Of a stretch of DNA of 64,000 bases, positions 62,038 to 64,000 are shown in pieces (the first letter of the stretch is position 1; the number at the start of each line of letters is the position of its first letter). A program made the translations under genes and the position numbers. Location: NCBI GenBank assembly GCA_020081605.1, contig JAHREC010000009.1, positions 3,844,001 to 3,908,000 of the forward strand, in the 5' to 3' direction. This DNA is from Albifimbria verrucaria (Eukaryota; Ascomycota; Sordariomycetes; Hypocreales; Stachybotryaceae). Below the pieces are notes generated by a model, which was given only the letters and a program-made list of their open reading frames with translations, searched no databases and was not told the origin of the DNA.

Positions 62038-64000
62038 TTTCTATACCATGCTATGAGCAGGGTATTACATTGCCTTGGAGACGATGTAATGGTGGGTTCA
62101 CAAAGAATTCAGTCTCGTGGGATCATTCTTGGGCTTTGCTTCGGCTGCGCAGTAGAGACCGAGGCTACTGGCTGAACAGGTAAAGGGGCGTACAAATTGG
62201 TAACGCCCTTGGTAACGGACATCTGCTTAATACTCGAGGTTCACCTTGTTGGATGAATGTTATTTATTCTGTATTCATAGACTTCACTGTACAAGTTGCT
62301 TGGTTGGAAGGTTGGATGGTTCGGGTATGGAACATACGGCCATTGTTGGCTAGATCATCACATGGCCGAGGATACGGCATACGCGTGGCTCAAAGGATAG
62401 CCGATGCATCACGGCGGCGTAGCTAGACCGCTTTACATTGCTTGAATGTCAGAGTTCCAATTAATTATCCGTCTGACCGAGCCATGGGCATTCACATGCA
62501 GAAACACAATATCACAGGGCTGTGGTTGACATGGCAGGGGAGAATGAGACAACAGAGTAGACCAGAGTTTGCATTGCTTATCCACTCACCTCATGGCATG
62601 CCAGTATCAAACCCGCGGCTTGAAGCACACCCTCCGATGGCGTAAGCTTATACCAGCCTGGTAGACCAGTTGGAGCAGTGGCGGGCAGGCCGTTCCTTCT
62701 TCATCCTCTGCTCGACGCCATGCGTCTCGCTGTCCTCGCGCTTGCCTAAGGTGACTCCAGCAACCTGGGGACAAGGCTCGCTCGCTCGCTCGGTGGGTCG
62801 AAGCGGCTAGAGGGTGTCTGGAATGAGAGAGGTCTAGAACTGGAACGCATCCCACCATCAACTGGCCATAACGGCGTCCGCTAGTGCTTTTCGTGCTATC
62901 CGTCTACCCAGCGCACGGGTTCGCAAAAGCCACCGGCTCTCCTGTCTAACGAATCTCCACCCGTTTCCCCGTTCACAAGTCTACCTATCCCCCACAGTCA
63001 GGAGCCTTGGGTTCTACCTCGGAAAGTCAGGATCGGAAAGTCAGGAGACTGGTTGGGGAAGGCGGAGACTGGTTGTTTGAAGCATGTGGAGGAGCATGAG
63101 ATGACCTAGCGATGACTGCTGATGTATGTCACGTATGCCTAAACTCGTTCTCCTCTAGCTGAGGCAGTAGGCTAGCTAGTTGGACATTGAAGGAGCCTCT
63201 TCGACAGCACTAACGCTCCCAGGGTGTGTCAGAGACCTGCATTTCGAGCAGCAAAGATAGGAGACAACAGGTAAGGCTATGAGCTCAACTCAGGGGTAAA
63301 GTAAGACTCTTCTTAGCAAAGGCCTGTATGTTACTGACACGAGAACAAGACGATTTGCCTGATCTGGACGAGCCAGAAGATTGGGGGTACGTGGCCGATC
63401 ATAGTGGCGGCTGTAATCAAGATTGTCTCGCGTGGGCATGAATCAAATCTTTGCACATCACCGTACGGATTAGTGGCGTGTGTATTGTTGCGAGGAAGTA
63501 TGGGCTATATTCTTGCGGTGAGAGGTAGACCCTGATGTGAGTGGCTTATAACAAGATTGATATTGTGCGTGTGCAACTTCGGGCTGCGTCTACAAGGAAT
63601 AACCATGCAATAGAGGCGGTCCAAGGCTTTGATAGTGCGCCGCTCCTTCCAGCTCAAGAAGTAAATATGGAAGTCTACATGTGCTAAAATGAGTACTTTG
63701 ACGGTTGGACAGGATGAAGATGATGGTTCCCAGAAGGTCAAGGAGGTCTGAGACATACCATCCCTGGACCGTATCACAGCCTCAGTAAGTGCAGCTCATA
63801 GTTCTCCATTCCGGAAGCCAGTATGTATTCCTTCAGTTTATTTAGAAGGCTGTGTAAATATTGAGCGAATTGGTGAGCGTGGCACGATATCGTTTCCGTA
63901 TTCCTTTGACTGCTTTCATGAGATGCGAAAGCACGGCCTTGTTAATCTGGCTTGTGAGCAAGAACCTGGTACAATGAGTTTTAGGGCCATAGAATTCCCT
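62038..64000. other. intergenic region to window end
   Basis: Downstream of the kinase gene. CTCGCTCGCTCGCTC-like repeats occur at about 62780-62792 and a duplicated GGAAAGTCAGGA-type segment at 63022-63046. No reading frame has a recognisable domain. A gene beginning beyond 64000 could have regulatory sequence here, but nothing can be shown. Confidence 0.55.

Overview
The window reads as nuclear DNA of a filamentous ascomycete (Pezizomycotina; a Sordariomycete, possibly Hypocreales, is my guess from protein character, not a search result). Reasons: short introns (about 50-150 nt, GTAAGT-like donors, CTAAC/CTGAC-like branch sites), long intergenic spaces, an intron-bearing tRNA-Gly, and a single-copy housekeeping set typical of such fungi (palI, Tea1, Gin4/Nim1-type kinase, septin, Kog1, Smc5). 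I find 14 protein-coding genes and one tRNA gene. I find no prokaryotic features, no CRISPR array, no viral element, no transposon and no secondary-metabolite cluster.

Layout. 1-3.5 kb: no supportable gene. 3.5-4.6 kb (-): ribosomal protein S4. 5.4-7.1 kb (-): tandem-Myb telobox-binding factor (Teb1/Tay1-like). 9.2-9.9 kb (+): small DUF7704-type membrane protein. 11.2-13.5 kb (+): Taz1/TRF-like telomere protein. 14.5-16.1 kb (-): divergent septin. 19.4-21.5 kb (-): mitochondrial UbiB/ADCK-family protein (Mcp2/Cqd2-like). 24.3-26.5 kb (+): palI/RIM9 pH-sensing protein. 28.1-29.8 kb (+): unrecognised, mostly disordered protein. 30.7-32.1 kb (+): CDP-choline/ethanolamine phosphotransferase. 32.8-34.1 kb (-): Yap-type bZIP factor. 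34.1-39.2 kb: gene-free, rich in short tandem repeats. 39.2-44.0 kb (-): Kog1/raptor of TORC1. 47.6-52.2 kb (+): Tea1-type kelch/coiled-coil cell-end marker. 53.1-56.7 kb (-): Smc5. 57.1 kb (-): tRNA-Gly(GCC). 58.1-62.0 kb (+): Gin4/Nim1-type septin-associated kinase. 62.0-64.0 kb: nothing supportable.

A technical point governs every gene here. All 14 protein-coding genes need one or more single-base frame corrections, about 39 in total. Nearly all lie in short homopolymers, and deletions far outnumber insertions. Once they and the introns are allowed for, every coding sequence closes to an exact multiple of three with the length expected for its family (S4, for instance, comes to 261 codons plus stop). 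I therefore read these as sequencing or assembly errors rather than pseudogenes. Gene spans below are genomic spans, with exons and break positions in the text.

Biological themes (inference): two telomere-repeat-binding proteins are encoded within about 4.2 kb of each other. A tandem TTAGGG-type motif lies upstream of one of them, and a CCCTAA plus CACGTG combination lies upstream of the adjacent ribosomal protein gene. Three polarity/septation genes (septin, Tea1, Gin4-type kinase) are spread over the rest. I found no clearly new multi-gene system; the telobox arrangement is the most interesting regulatory lead.
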